A stretch of 64,000 nucleotides of DNA from the NCBI GenBank assembly GCA_947494675.1, contig CANLVP010000003.1, positions 545,791 through 609,790 on the forward strand, given 5' to 3'. Positions 55,102 through 63,193 of the stretch are shown in pieces (positions within the stretch are counted from its first letter, which is position 1; each line of letters starts with the position of its first letter). Under the pieces are notes generated by a model. That model was not told the origin of the DNA and made no database searches. It saw nothing but the letters and a program-made list of their open reading frames with translations. The translations under genes were made by a program, and so were the position numbers. The stretch is from an uncultured Paracoccaceae bacterium (GTDB taxonomy: Bacteria > Pseudomonadota > Alphaproteobacteria > Rhodobacterales > Rhodobacteraceae).

Positions 55102-55311
55102 ATGTTAGACACAAAGATGGCTCGAGAGAGAGCACAAACTGTTGCGCAAAAATACTTTGGCGACTGCCAGAACCTATCTGTGGATGAATTGATCGGTAAG
55201 ATTGAAAACAAGGGTTATGCGCTTGCAAGGCGTGGGAAAGCTGCCGAGGCCACCTTTCTTTTCGTGGCCGTGTCAGACCTTGAACTGGCAAGAAAACGGG
55301 ACCGCCACTAA
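55102..55311 (+). CDS. Small hypothetical protein, family B member 2
   Basis: 69 residues, ATG at 55102 with GGGGAAG upstream. Similar to the 49586 protein along most of its length (VAQKYFGD..., IGKIENKGYALARRGKAAEA, LFVAVSDLELA). The predicted structure is helical, about two helix pairs, with a charged C-terminus. No known family. A CtrA-like box and the paralogue 5.5 kb away support it as a real gene. Confidence 0.65.
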   Translation: MLDTKMARERAQTVAQKYFGDCQNLSVDELIGKIENKGYALARRGKAAEATFLFVAVSDLELARKRDRH

Positions 55312-55613
55312 CGCCTGCCTTAGTTTCTGAGGAAGTCGCGGTCGGTGCGGGCGTTACTATTCGCAACGACGACAGTGGACGTGACAGCTTGGGCCAGCAC
55401 TTTGATCTAATCAAAGCTCACTGTTGGGGCTAGTGGATCTCAATCGGGGTCTTTACCTTCCCTCCCCCATTTTTGGTGAGTTGATTGATCTAAGAGCAAG
55501 CCCGCAACCTTGACCTGTCCTTGGTTAACGACTGCGCACCAGCTTTATCAAGCCCGCTGGCGGGGATTGCCGGGCGGTACAGCTTACCAAGTCCAAGAGG
55601 CGTTGGAGAGTCG
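55312..55613. other. Intergenic region, nothing recognised
   Basis: About 300 bases between two small genes. A TTAAC element at 55525-55529 lies 85 bases before the next start, without a second half at N7 spacing. Confidence 0.4.
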
Positions 55614-55907
55614 ATGCAACAAGAAATGCCAATCACAATAGATGGACTGGAGCAACTTGGTGCTGCTGGCGGGAGTGTTTTTACGCGCGAGGGTGTTCGT
55701 CTTGGCAGGTGGACCTACAGCGACAAATTTACAGTTGGGCATTACGACTTCATCCCAGAAGGGTCAGTTCACCCCGTGCTTTCAGATTTTCACCTGAGCT
55801 TCTTACTGGCGCTGATCGCAGAATGGTATGAGCCTGTAGAAACTGCAAGAGTGAGCAAGCCGAAGCGCCCACATCATGCAAACAACCTCAAGGTCAACAC
55901 GATTTAG
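55614..55907 (+). CDS. Small hypothetical protein
   Basis: 97 residues, ATG at 55614 with GGAGAG upstream. No family recognised. Contains GGSVFTREGVRLGRWTYSD and a hydrophobic stretch HLSFLLALIAEWYE; the tail is basic (SKPKRPHHANN). Followed by GAGGGGCC...GGCCCCTC and TCTCCC-GAA-GGGAGA inverted repeats at about 55943-55994, which may terminate its transcript. Confidence 0.5.
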   Translation: MQQEMPITIDGLEQLGAAGGSVFTREGVRLGRWTYSDKFTVGHYDFIPEGSVHPVLSDFHLSFLLALIAEWYEPVETARVSKPKRPHHANNLKVNTI

Positions 55908-56298
55908 GATTGGTCCATTCAACGAGAGATGCTTCGAATTTGAGGGGCCACAAGAAGTCGGCAAACGGTCTGCGGCCCCTCTCCCGAAGGGAGAAAGTAA
56001 CCTGACACTATCAGGCATCGGAGACAAAGCAATTCAGCCCACCCTCAAAGCTTGTTGCCCGTCTTCATGACTGATTTCGGTAGAGTTTAGCCTCTCCCCA
56101 AAAATAGGGAGTTGCAGAATCAACTCCGCTTATGAGATCAAAGTTGTCCGCGGATATGAGCTGCTAACAAGTGGCACAAACTTGATAAAATCTGCTGACT
56201 ATTGCTCGGACCGTCGTGTTCGCGAGTTCAATCGAAGAATTGACTCAGCATGTATCGGCCGGGCGCAGTGTTTACGACCCAGTAACCATTTTTCCTGT
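55908..56298. other. Intergenic region with hairpins
   Basis: Holds two inverted repeats soon after the 55614 gene: GAGGGGCC/GGCCCCTC (about 30-base loop) and TCTCCC-GAA-GGGAGA, plus GGAGTT/AACTCC near 56110-56130. Otherwise no gene is seen. Confidence 0.45.
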
Positions 56299-56302
56299 TT
56301 AA
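56299..56302 (+). promoter_or_regulatory. CtrA half-site upstream of 56351 gene
   Basis: A single TTAA, followed by C, ends 48 bases before the start codon, in register with the complete boxes of neighbouring genes. The left half is not conserved. Confidence 0.35.
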
Positions 56303-56350
56303 CTACGACTTGAACTTGCTGGAACTAGAAAACCTATGCTGGGGAAGATT

Positions 56351-56533
56351 ATGCCTAACCACGAATGGATCGTTGGCGTACTTAACGATATCGCTAGTTA
56401 CGCTGAGAAGAACAATATGGAAAAACTCAAAGAGACATTGCGGGCTGCCCAAGCCGTTGCAATCGTTGAAACTGGTTGCGACATCGTCAACTTTCCAGAG
56501 CCAGAAAGACCGAAGCTGCAAGTCGTTAAATAG
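56351..56533 (+). CDS. Small hypothetical protein
   Basis: 60 residues, ATG at 56351 preceded by GGGGAAGATT, nearly the same ribosome-site sequence as the 55102 gene. Reads IVGVLNDIASYAEKNNMEKLKETLRAAQAVAIVE, two helices with an acidic-basic heptad pattern, then a short proline-containing tail. A distant relation to the C-terminal half of family B is possible but not convincing. Function unknown. Confidence 0.55.
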   Translation: MPNHEWIVGVLNDIASYAEKNNMEKLKETLRAAQAVAIVETGCDIVNFPEPERPKLQVVK

Positions 56534-56633
56534 CGACCTGTGGCGGCAAGATTCGTCACCCTCCGGCCCGCCAAGTATGGTGGTCATGCTCTTTGAGCAA
56601 ATTTTTGCCGCTTAGTCCTTTTCAGTCGCTACG

Positions 56634-56648
56634 TTAACCCCCAGTTAA
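56634..56648 (+). promoter_or_regulatory. CtrA box, perfect match, upstream of 56696 gene
   Basis: TTAA-CCCCCAG-TTAA, a perfect TTAA-N7-TTAA with the extra C after the first half (TTAAC). It ends 47 bases before the ATG of a family A small gene. Confidence 0.7.
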
Positions 56649-56695
56649 CTTTACCAAACTAGCCCCTCCTTTACGCAACTGGGGGCAAAATAGAC

Positions 56696-56854
56696 ATGGA
56701 CAAAGAACTTCTAAACCTGCGAATTATCGAAGCAATATTGAAGGCCAATCACTTGGGTTTCGTTGGTCTCGAAAATGCGCTGTACCAGGTGGCGGCGACA
56801 CTCAACGAGGTGCGTTTCGTCGAAAACCATCCTCAATCGGGTCGGCTTTCCTAA
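56696..56854 (+). CDS. Small hypothetical protein, family A member 2
   Basis: 52 residues, ATG at 56696 with GGGGGCAAAATAG upstream; the family A gene at 52335 has a very similar leader (GGGGGCAATTTT). The protein, MDKELLNLRIIEAILKANHL and then GFVGLENALYQVAATL, is clearly paralogous to the 52159-52335 product. Amphipathic helical; too small for an enzyme. Regulatory peptide, adaptor or membrane-surface role are all open. Confidence 0.65.
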   Translation: MDKELLNLRIIEAILKANHLGFVGLENALYQVAATLNEVRFVENHPQSGRLS

Positions 56855-57008
56855 TCATCGTTCGGTGAAATGAACGCCACAATCAAACTCTGATATGACC
56901 GGATACGTACGCTGCAATATTCAGTATCGAGACCCCGCTTAGAATTTTCCTCGCCATTTCGGTTCCAAACTGTACTATGCGCGAATGCGTTTCGTGTTTG
57001 GGGGTAGG

Positions 57009-57233
57009 ATGGACCGTATTGCGAATGTCCTGTCCTCGTCGCTGGACGAGGCCGAAAGAGGGCTCTTGGTGAGAGCCGCGTCTGCCGACTCGATGCCAAA
57101 AAATGACTTGAAAATGCTGTTTCAACTCCGCCTGATTGAACCAACGGAACTTGGGACCGCTCCCAGGTTAACTCCTCTGGGCATAACCGTCCTATCCTAC
57201 ATGCGCCATTCAACATTAGATCCAAGCAACTGA
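57009..57233 (+). CDS. Small hypothetical protein, possibly winged-helix-like
   Basis: 74 residues, ATG at 57009 close behind GGGGGTAGG. The middle to end (NDLKMLFQLRLIEPTELG, then RLTPLGITVLSYM) has the pattern of the recognition helix and wing of small winged-helix proteins (L-x-x-L...LIE...RLT-x-x-G-x-x-VL). This is a pattern reading only. No CtrA-like box is found upstream. Confidence 0.5.
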   Translation: MDRIANVLSSSLDEAERGLLVRAASADSMPKNDLKMLFQLRLIEPTELGTAPRLTPLGITVLSYMRHSTLDPSN

Positions 57234-57374
57234 CCTGAAATGGACAAGGCCCGTTAGGTCCGAAAGCCTATGGTTTGTCGTCCAACACCGTCTCAACGGA
57301 GATGGTCAAGGCGATTGATCTCTGAGAGTGTTGCCAAAAATGCTGCGAGGCCAAGCGTCAGAAGGACCAATTTG

Positions 57375-58043
57375 ATGGGTGACGGTGCGAAACCAAAGAT
57401 TCAAGCTGATCCGTGGCGAGAATATGATGCCGCTGCGCTGCTCGCCTTGAGCGGCGACATTAGCATACTCTTGTCCGATGAGTTTCAAATCCGTGACGTC
57501 GTTGTTCCCGAAAAGGACAAGTTTGAGATTGACCTACGGAAGAAGTGGTTGGGCCTGTTCTTTGGCGAAATCGTCGCAAGCGACAGCATTGCAAAGACTG
57601 AGTCACTTCTGGGCTCCGATGCATGTTCATCAAAAAACGGAGCGAGATGGCGCCACCTTAACCTCTTGGCCGAGGATGCTCCCGACGTTCCAGTGCTTGC
57701 AAAATACTTCGTGGTGCGAACAGCATTCGGGGATGTCCGCCAAGTAATTTGCCGCGACCTTCGACCCATGACCGAACTACACGCCCTTTGGCAGAGGGAC
57801 AGACGCAAGCTGAACGAACACCTGGAACGTACCTCTGCTGCTAATACGTCATCTTTGCCAGTTGACGAGTTGGTGGGCGCAGCGCCTCTTGCAGACATCA
57901 TCGCGGCGGCCGCAGACGAAGTTGCTCGGATGTGTATCGAAGAGGCATTGAGGTCGAACGCCGGGGATGAGGCTGCAGCGGCAGAGCTTTTATCCATATC
58001 CGTTGGAGAACTTCGGCGTAGAAGCCGGAAAAACCTTCATTGA
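57375..58043 (+). CDS. Short PpsR/CrtJ-like regulator (one PAS-like domain plus Fis-type HTH)
   Basis: 222 residues; ATG at 57375 with AAGGA upstream. The C-terminus (about 165-222) matches the end of PpsR/CrtJ: PLADIIAAAADEVARMCIEEAL, AAAELLSISVGELRRRSRK, a Fis-type helix-turn-helix. Before it, VPVLAKYFVVRTAFGDVRQVICRDLRPMTELHALW resembles the end of the last PpsR PAS domain and its linker. Full PpsR has about 470 residues and several PAS domains; here only about half is present. The recognition helix is altered relative to the usual SRQSLYVKL. A regulator of photosynthesis-type or redox genes, or a PpsR antagonist, is possible. Confidence 0.68.
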   Translation: MGDGAKPKIQADPWREYDAAALLALSGDISILLSDEFQIRDVVVPEKDKFEIDLRKKWLGLFFGEIVASDSIAKTESLLGSDACSSKNGARWRHLNLLAEDAPDVPVLAKYFVVRTAFGDVRQVICRDLRPMTELHALWQRDRRKLNEHLERTSAANTSSLPVDELVGAAPLADIIAAAADEVARMCIEEALRSNAGDEAAAAELLSISVGELRRRSRKNLH

Positions 58044-58110
58044 ACAGGGCGCGCGGGCCGGTAGATCAAGCGGAACACTTGCACTAAGACGCAAAGGCAA
58101 AAATGGATGC

Positions 58111-58380
58111 CTAATGTAAGTGAAGATGAGCGTTGTTCTTGAACTCCGTTAGGTGTTGCTCGAGAGTGAAAATCTCAATCTGCATCTCTCGAATTCTGTC
58201 TATCGCGACATCAACGGCTTCTTCGCTGCCTTCCGTTGCACCGACGTCTGCATAGAAAGCGGCAATCTGGCACACGGCCTGCTTGGATAACCCTAACGCA
58301 ACGGGAGTCTCCAAGGAGAATACGGCATTAAGCGCGTCGTACAGCTGATCTTCTGGTTCTTTGTGACTTTGGAAATACAT
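58111..58380 (-). CDS. Small hypothetical protein
   Basis: 89 residues, ATG at 58380 with AGGACCAGATC upstream. Acidic and helical, with a probable coiled coil near the end (IDRIREMQIEIFTLEQHLTEF) and a His-rich last few residues (AHLHLH). No family recognised. It is convergent with the PpsR-like gene (67 bases between stops). Confidence 0.55.
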   Translation of the reverse strand: MYFQSHKEPEDQLYDALNAVFSLETPVALGLSKQAVCQIAAFYADVGATEGSEEAVDVAIDRIREMQIEIFTLEQHLTEFKNNAHLHLH

Positions 58381-58600
58381 TGATCTGGTCCTATAATTTT
58401 CCTGCGTCAAATATTGCGCTTTCGACAGCGAACAACGGACGAATGAGCAGTCCTGCTATGCAGGGAGGACAAATTGCTTTGGCCGCTTACCAAAGACTGC
58501 GAACTGTTCAAAGCCAACCGCATTTGCCTTGGCAACTACTTCCCTTGGGCGATATTTTGGGCGCTCTGTTTCTTTGACCTGCGCCCCTTTGAGTCAGCGT

Positions 58601-59460
58601 TTATAAGTTAGCTCTGTTCAGAGTTTGGTCCTCTCTTGACCGTTGGTGATACTCCCGCGGGGTGAGCCCGTCGAGGCTCGAGTGCGGGCGGTGGTGGTTG
58701 TAGTCATAGCGCCATGCCACATCATGCGGCAGGCATGGCGCAGAGACGGGAACAAGTGTTCGTTCAGGCATTCGTCTCGCATCCTCCCGCTGAATCTTTC
58801 GACGAAGCCATTCTGCATGAACTTTCCGGGCGCGATGTAGTGCCAGCCGACTTTACGGTCTTCCTGCCATTTCAGCATCGCGTTGCTTGTCAGTTCGGTT
58901 CCATTGTCGCTGACCACAAGGCAGGGATACCCACGCAGCTCGGCGATCCGATCCAATTCACGGGCGACATGTGCGCCGCTTATGGTTGTATCCACCACAG
59001 CGGCCAGGCATTCCCGGCTAAAGTCATCAAACACGTTCAGCACCCTGAACCGACGCCCGTCTTCCAGCGCGTCCGACATGAAGTCGAGGGAACCACCTCC
59101 GGTTTGGCTTCTGCGGGATCGCCATGGGCGATCTGGTGCCAACTGCGCGCTGGCGCCCGCGCCGTTTACGAACAGTTAACCCTTCTTCGCGGTAGCCCGG
59201 TACAGTTTCTTCCAGTTTACCCCCCAGCCTTCACGCTTCAGCAGCATGTGCAAGCGGCGATCGCCGAACCAACGCCGTTCAGACGCCGGCTCCTTCATCC
59301 TGATACGCAGCCCCGTGTCCTGTGGTCGTTCGGGCTTGCGCCGATAGACACGCGGATCGATCCCGGCCAACGCACAGGCGCGTCTTTGATTGTACCCCTT
59401 GGTCTTCATCGCCCAATCCACAGCATTCCTCCTCGAATTGGGCCTCAGAAGTTTTTCCAA
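58601..59460 (-). pseudogene. IS3-family transposase OrfB, frameshifted
   Basis: Successive frames give GYNQRRACALAGIDPRVYRR, ERRWFGDRRLHMLLKREGWGVNWKKLYR, then (shifted) [22 protein letters not shown], then (shifted back) [20 protein letters not shown], the DDE core [16 protein letters not shown] and [27 protein letters not shown], and finally (shifted again near 58720) [15 protein letters not shown]. At least three frame changes (about 59190, 59090, 58720) break the integrase domain, so this copy cannot make active transposase. Confidence 0.85.
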
Positions 59461-59710
59461 GCATCTCTTTCAGTGTGGCGACGTCCATCATCTGCTCGGC
59501 CAGCATCTTCTTCAGCTTAGCGTTCTCGCTTCCCAACGTCTTCAGCCGCCGCGCATCAGGGACCTCCATGCCGCCGTACTTGGATCGCCATTTGTAGAAT
59601 GTCGCGTCACTAATCCCGTGCTTGCGACAAAGCTCCTTCGCGCTAAGCCCAGCCTGATGCTCTCTCAGGATGCCAATGATCTGTTCTTCGCTGAAACGGC
59701 TTCTCTTCAT
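59279..59710 (-). CDS. IS3-family transposase OrfA
   Basis: Up to 143 codons beginning MKRSRFSEEQIIGILREHQ. A helix-turn-helix (AKELCRKHGISDATFYKWRSKYGG) and leucine zipper-like segment (LKTLGSENAKLKKMLAEQ) are typical of IS3 OrfA. The normal end is near MLGK; around the GGAAAAAC sequence there, ribosomes would shift into the orfB frame. The C-terminal 55 residues in the zero frame are probably not native protein. Confidence 0.83.
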   Translation of the reverse strand: MKRSRFSEEQIIGILREHQAGLSAKELCRKHGISDATFYKWRSKYGGMEVPDARRLKTLGSENAKLKKMLAEQMMDVATLKEMLGKTSEAQFEEECCGLGDEDQGVQSKTRLCVGRDRSACLSAQARTTTGHGAAYQDEGAGV

Positions 59711-59925
59711 CTTCTGTCTCCTCAGTTGGAGAAAAGGCTAACCTCAAATCGAGGACTTTTCAGGGGAGCAGGTCACCTAGATCTTAACGGTCATGACACC
59801 TGATACACCTCCTTTCGGTAGTTATGTTGTTTGACACATTCTTAAAGGCTCAGTCGCCATTTGTTCTGACAGCCGTCGAACCGATCTGGCGGGCTGCAAC
59901 CAAGTCTCTAAAAAGGTTTGTTTTT

Positions 59926-62900
59926 CTATTTTCTTCTCAGTCGTATCAATCTACTATTTTCGATCACAATCGGATGATCCGCTTGACGACCCGGCGACCG
60001 TTCATAGTACCATCCTATCAGTTGAACGATAGCTGCAACGATCTTGCGAACTAAGGCAGTGATGACCCTTTTGCCATGAACGGCTTCGGCTAGCCGCGGA
60101 CCGATAGCCCAATATAGTACGATAAGCATACGTCCGAACAGACTACTGCGTAGAATGGAGTCGCGATACCACCGCAAGAGCCACACTTCAGGATGGTCCC
60201 CGTCAGCATAGGCGACCGTTGCGACGAAACAGTCAGCCTCCATGAGGATGTCACCCTCATCTTTGTCGGTCGTTTCATCAATGGATGGGGCTTCTGCATC
60301 AACAGTTGGATAGTCTTCAAGACTATGACCCCGTTCTTCGACTTTTTGGCCAAGCAGCTTTGGCTCCAAACGATCTCGATCATCAAGCTCCATACCGTCA
60401 AGCAGTGATTTCGCGCTTTGCTCGCCGGTATAGCTAACTATTTGTTGAGCGGTATCCGCAGATGTTTGATCAAACAGAGCGGCAACTTCGGTTGGAGAAT
60501 ATTCACTGAGACCAATCAAGAACCCTTCGGCGCCTGTCTCTCCGAAGAGTTCTTCGAGGTCCGTAGGATCCATTGAATCCAGAACTTGCCCTGCCGTTTT
60601 CGCGTCTAAATTTGCAAAGAGGATTATCGGATCAGATGCCCCAAAAGTAGAGTCGAATGTTTCGCTGTCCATCTCGTCGAATAGTGAACGTATCTGATTT
60701 CGGGACATTTCGTTCAGCTGCTCAGATAAATCCAACGCAGACATCCCACTTTCCTGAAAGTCAACTACGCAATCGATGAATTCACTCTTTTCCCCCCCCA
60801 CGCCAATCATGAGTGTTTTCGAACCATCCTCAAAACTGATGATCAAGTCACCATTGTCATCTCCAGTAGTGGTCATTGAATTGAGTAGACTCTGTGGATC
60901 GTCAAATTGCCCAAGAAATGTAATTTTATCCCCTTCCGACAGGTCAAAATCAGAAATAAGACCATGGGAGCCTGCCGGTGCCACAAAGTAGTCTGCCCCG
61001 CTACCGCCTCTTAGTTCATCGAAGCCGCGACCCCCGCTTAATATGTCGTCGCCTCTCCCCCCAAAAAGGCGGTCGTTCCCATCACCGCCATTGATGACAT
61101 CTGCCCCATCGCCTCCGGCAAGATAGTCAATTCCATCCCCGCCAACAATTTGATCATTGCCTTCAGCACCGAAAATGCTGTCGTTTCCTTTATCTCCGAA
61201 AGCAGCATCCTGGCCGCCGCCACCATATATAAAATCGTGATCGTCACCGCCGCGGATTGAATCATTGCCCTCACGCCCAAAAAGTACATCATCGCCCACA
61301 TGCGAGGTCATTCTATCATCAAATTTCGATCCAAATAGCTCGTCGTCGTAGTTGATGTCGCTTCTATACATCGGATCATGATCACTAATTGTCACACCAT
61401 CTTCCGATAGTTGAACTGACAGCCTAAGAATGCCATGCGGAGGAATAACGACTTCGCCCGACGACAAATCACGCTCAGAGAGAAGTTCAAATTTTGGGAG
61501 CCCATGAACAGCCGTTGGATCGGATTCATCCTTCCATCCGCTAGCAGGGTCATCGACGCTAGTCAGCGTCTCGCCCCAGATGTGAGTGTACTCACCAAAA
61601 TAATCCCCAACTTGAAGTTGAAGCAGTAGTGTCTGATCACTCCGTGACGAGATGTAAACGACAGCACGTTCGTCGCTTCCAAACGTATTCACCACATAAG
61701 TATCTTCCGATGAGTCAACAAAATCATTATCCATTTTAGCGGACGTTATCAGTTCCGAGTCTTGAGCGATGAATGCTCTTAATCCGATAAGTGATTCCTC
61801 CATGGACGCTACAATTTCACCCGCAACGGATAAACGCATCTTGGTTTCCGACAGTTCAGCGTCACCAAAGTTTGATGAAAGTCCAGCATCTAACCACCGA
61901 AACTGGGCCCCCCATATCGATGCTGTATCAACACCCGCGGCCAGCAATGTTTCGAAACCGGATATCAACGCGGAGGCTTGAGCCATCCCGGTATCGGCGC
62001 CATCAGCGCCGTAAATGTTCCATTCCGAAGCAAAGTAGTCCAGTGAACGATTGCCGACAGCATCTTCCCAGTCGTCAATTTGACCGAGGTGACGGTCTCG
62101 CCCGTCTACTTCTCCTAGATTGGGTGCATAATAATGTATGACTACGCTATCGATAGCATCCAAGGCGTCTTGAGATAGTGCGCTAATTATTGTGTCATTG
62201 TCACCCTCCCGCCAGCCAGCACCTGCTTGCACGGCAATCTTTGGAGCAACCCAGTCTGATGGAAGGGCGGCTCTGCTGGCATGGTCTTGGATCGCACTAT
62301 CTACCGCTCGGATCAGTGCATCCGCGGCTTTTCCATATTCCTCCGCATTGAGGTCGGCAAAATGGTAATACTCGTTGCCAATCTCGAAATGCTGAATATT
62401 GACCTCACCAAAACGACCAGAGAGCACATCACTGACAAGCTGCTCCACTTTAGCGACCGAATCTTTGCTTACACTGATTTTACCATTTTTTGTGCTAACC
62501 AAATTCATCGTTGGAAGCACAAATTGGATACCTAGATCGTTTGAACTTGCATATTCGAACAACCTGCCGGGACCTTCAATCAAGTTGCCATCTGGGCCTT
62601 GAACCTCCGTCTCTCCACGTTCAAACAGCTCCTGCCAAATATCACCTTGGGGATCGAAATATCTTTCCGTTACGGTTCCTCCTGGGTAGCGAACTGCGCT
62701 TGACCCAAGGTGTTGTAACAGCTTAGAAAAGTTACTGCCCGTCTCCAAGGTATTGACGCCAGCTACATAGTTTACTCCGAAGTGAGTCGAACTAATGGCA
62801 TTCTCGATCGCATACTGACCCAGATCGTTTATAAAGGGGGTGCCTGCCATATCTCGCCTCAAAAAGCCACGAGATTGGGGTACAAAATTTTTGGAGCTTC

Positions 62901-62934
62901 GGATTAGCGCCGGAATGGCCAAATCATGGCTCAT
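59926..62934 (-). CDS. Glycosidase-like RTX protein with CFI-box C-terminus
   Basis: 1002 residues. About 25-420: a clan-A glycoside hydrolase-like barrel (GH39/GH79 flavour) with a general acid/base candidate in HFEIGNEYY and a nucleophile candidate in YFASEWNIYG. About 430-530: a beta-sandwich-like segment. About 545-660: RTX nonapeptides (GGDGADVINGGDGNDRLFGG and similar) that bind calcium and direct type I secretion. About 720-860: short helical repeats (LFDEMDSETF, VLDSMDPTDLEELF). About 905-965: CFVATVAYADGDHPEVWLLR, resembling the CFI-box C-terminal domain. No Sec signal peptide. Likely a secreted or surface polysaccharide-active enzyme; the substrate may be its own exopolysaccharide. 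Confidence 0.82.
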   Translation of the reverse strand: MSHDLAIPALIRSSKNFVPQSRGFLRRDMAGTPFINDLGQYAIENAISSTHFGVNYVAGVNTLETGSNFSKLLQHLGSSAVRYPGGTVTERYFDPQGDIWQELFERGETEVQGPDGNLIEGPGRLFEYASSNDLGIQFVLPTMNLVSTKNGKISVSKDSVAKVEQLVSDVLSGRFGEVNIQHFEIGNEYYHFADLNAEEYGKAADALIRAVDSAIQDHASRAALPSDWVAPKIAVQAGAGWREGDNDTIISALSQDALDAIDSVVIHYYAPNLGEVDGRDRHLGQIDDWEDAVGNRSLDYFASEWNIYGADGADTGMAQASALISGFETLLAAGVDTASIWGAQFRWLDAGLSSNFGDAELSETKMRLSVAGEIVASMEESLIGLRAFIAQDSELITSAKMDNDFVDSSEDTYVVNTFGSDERAVVYISSRSDQTLLLQLQVGDYFGEYTHIWGETLTSVDDPASGWKDESDPTAVHGLPKFELLSERDLSSGEVVIPPHGILRLSVQLSEDGVTISDHDPMYRSDINYDDELFGSKFDDRMTSHVGDDVLFGREGNDSIRGGDDHDFIYGGGGQDAAFGDKGNDSIFGAEGNDQIVGGDGIDYLAGGDGADVINGGDGNDRLFGGRGDDILSGGRGFDELRGGSGADYFVAPAGSHGLISDFDLSEGDKITFLGQFDDPQSLLNSMTTTGDDNGDLIISFEDGSKTLMIGVGGEKSEFIDCVVDFQESGMSALDLSEQLNEMSRNQIRSLFDEMDSETFDSTFGASDPIILFANLDAKTAGQVLDSMDPTDLEELFGETGAEGFLIGLSEYSPTEVAALFDQTSADTAQQIVSYTGEQSAKSLLDGMELDDRDRLEPKLLGQKVEERGHSLEDYPTVDAEAPSIDETTDKDEGDILMEADCFVATVAYADGDHPEVWLLRWYRDSILRSSLFGRMLIVLYWAIGPRLAEAVHGKRVITALVRKIVAAIVQLIGWYYERSPGRQADHPIVIENSRLIRLRRK

Positions 62935-63193
62935 CCGCTACATTTTCCTAAATTTTTGCTGACATTATTGTGGCAGTCTTTTTGAGGTAATTGTGCCTCG
63001 AGACATCAAAATATTTGGGATAAGTCTGGATACATGAAGTAGATTTTTTGTTTTTTGTTGCAGCATCTATGGGATTTTTTGGTATTCTTTGGTCCAACGG
63101 CAGCGCCTACAAATACTCAAATTGGGAAAAAATATGATGCTGCCATGTTGTAGTTTTGCCTTTTAGCATTGGCGTCATTGGCTATGGATACAC

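Larger units (their letters stand above)
58575..59775 (-). mobile_element. IS3-family insertion sequence, degraded
   Basis: About 1.2 kb bounded by 14-base terminal inverted repeats: TGACCTGCGCCCCT at 58575-58588 and AGGGGAGCAGGTCA at 59762-59775 (13 of 14 match). Inside, on the - strand, are orfA and a frameshifted orfB. The flanking bases do not show a 3-4 base target duplication, which with the frameshifts suggests an old insertion. Confidence 0.88.

Noticed and set aside
49500-58400. The small-gene island as a prophage or gene-transfer-agent fragment
   Set aside because: No phage structural, packaging, lysis or integrase genes are present; the small genes have individual promoters rather than a phage operon layout.
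60970-61330. Regularly spaced similar short units that could look like a CRISPR or tandem-repeat array
   Set aside because: They are in frame in the - strand gene and encode glycine-aspartate RTX nonapeptides; there are no constant repeats with unique spacers.
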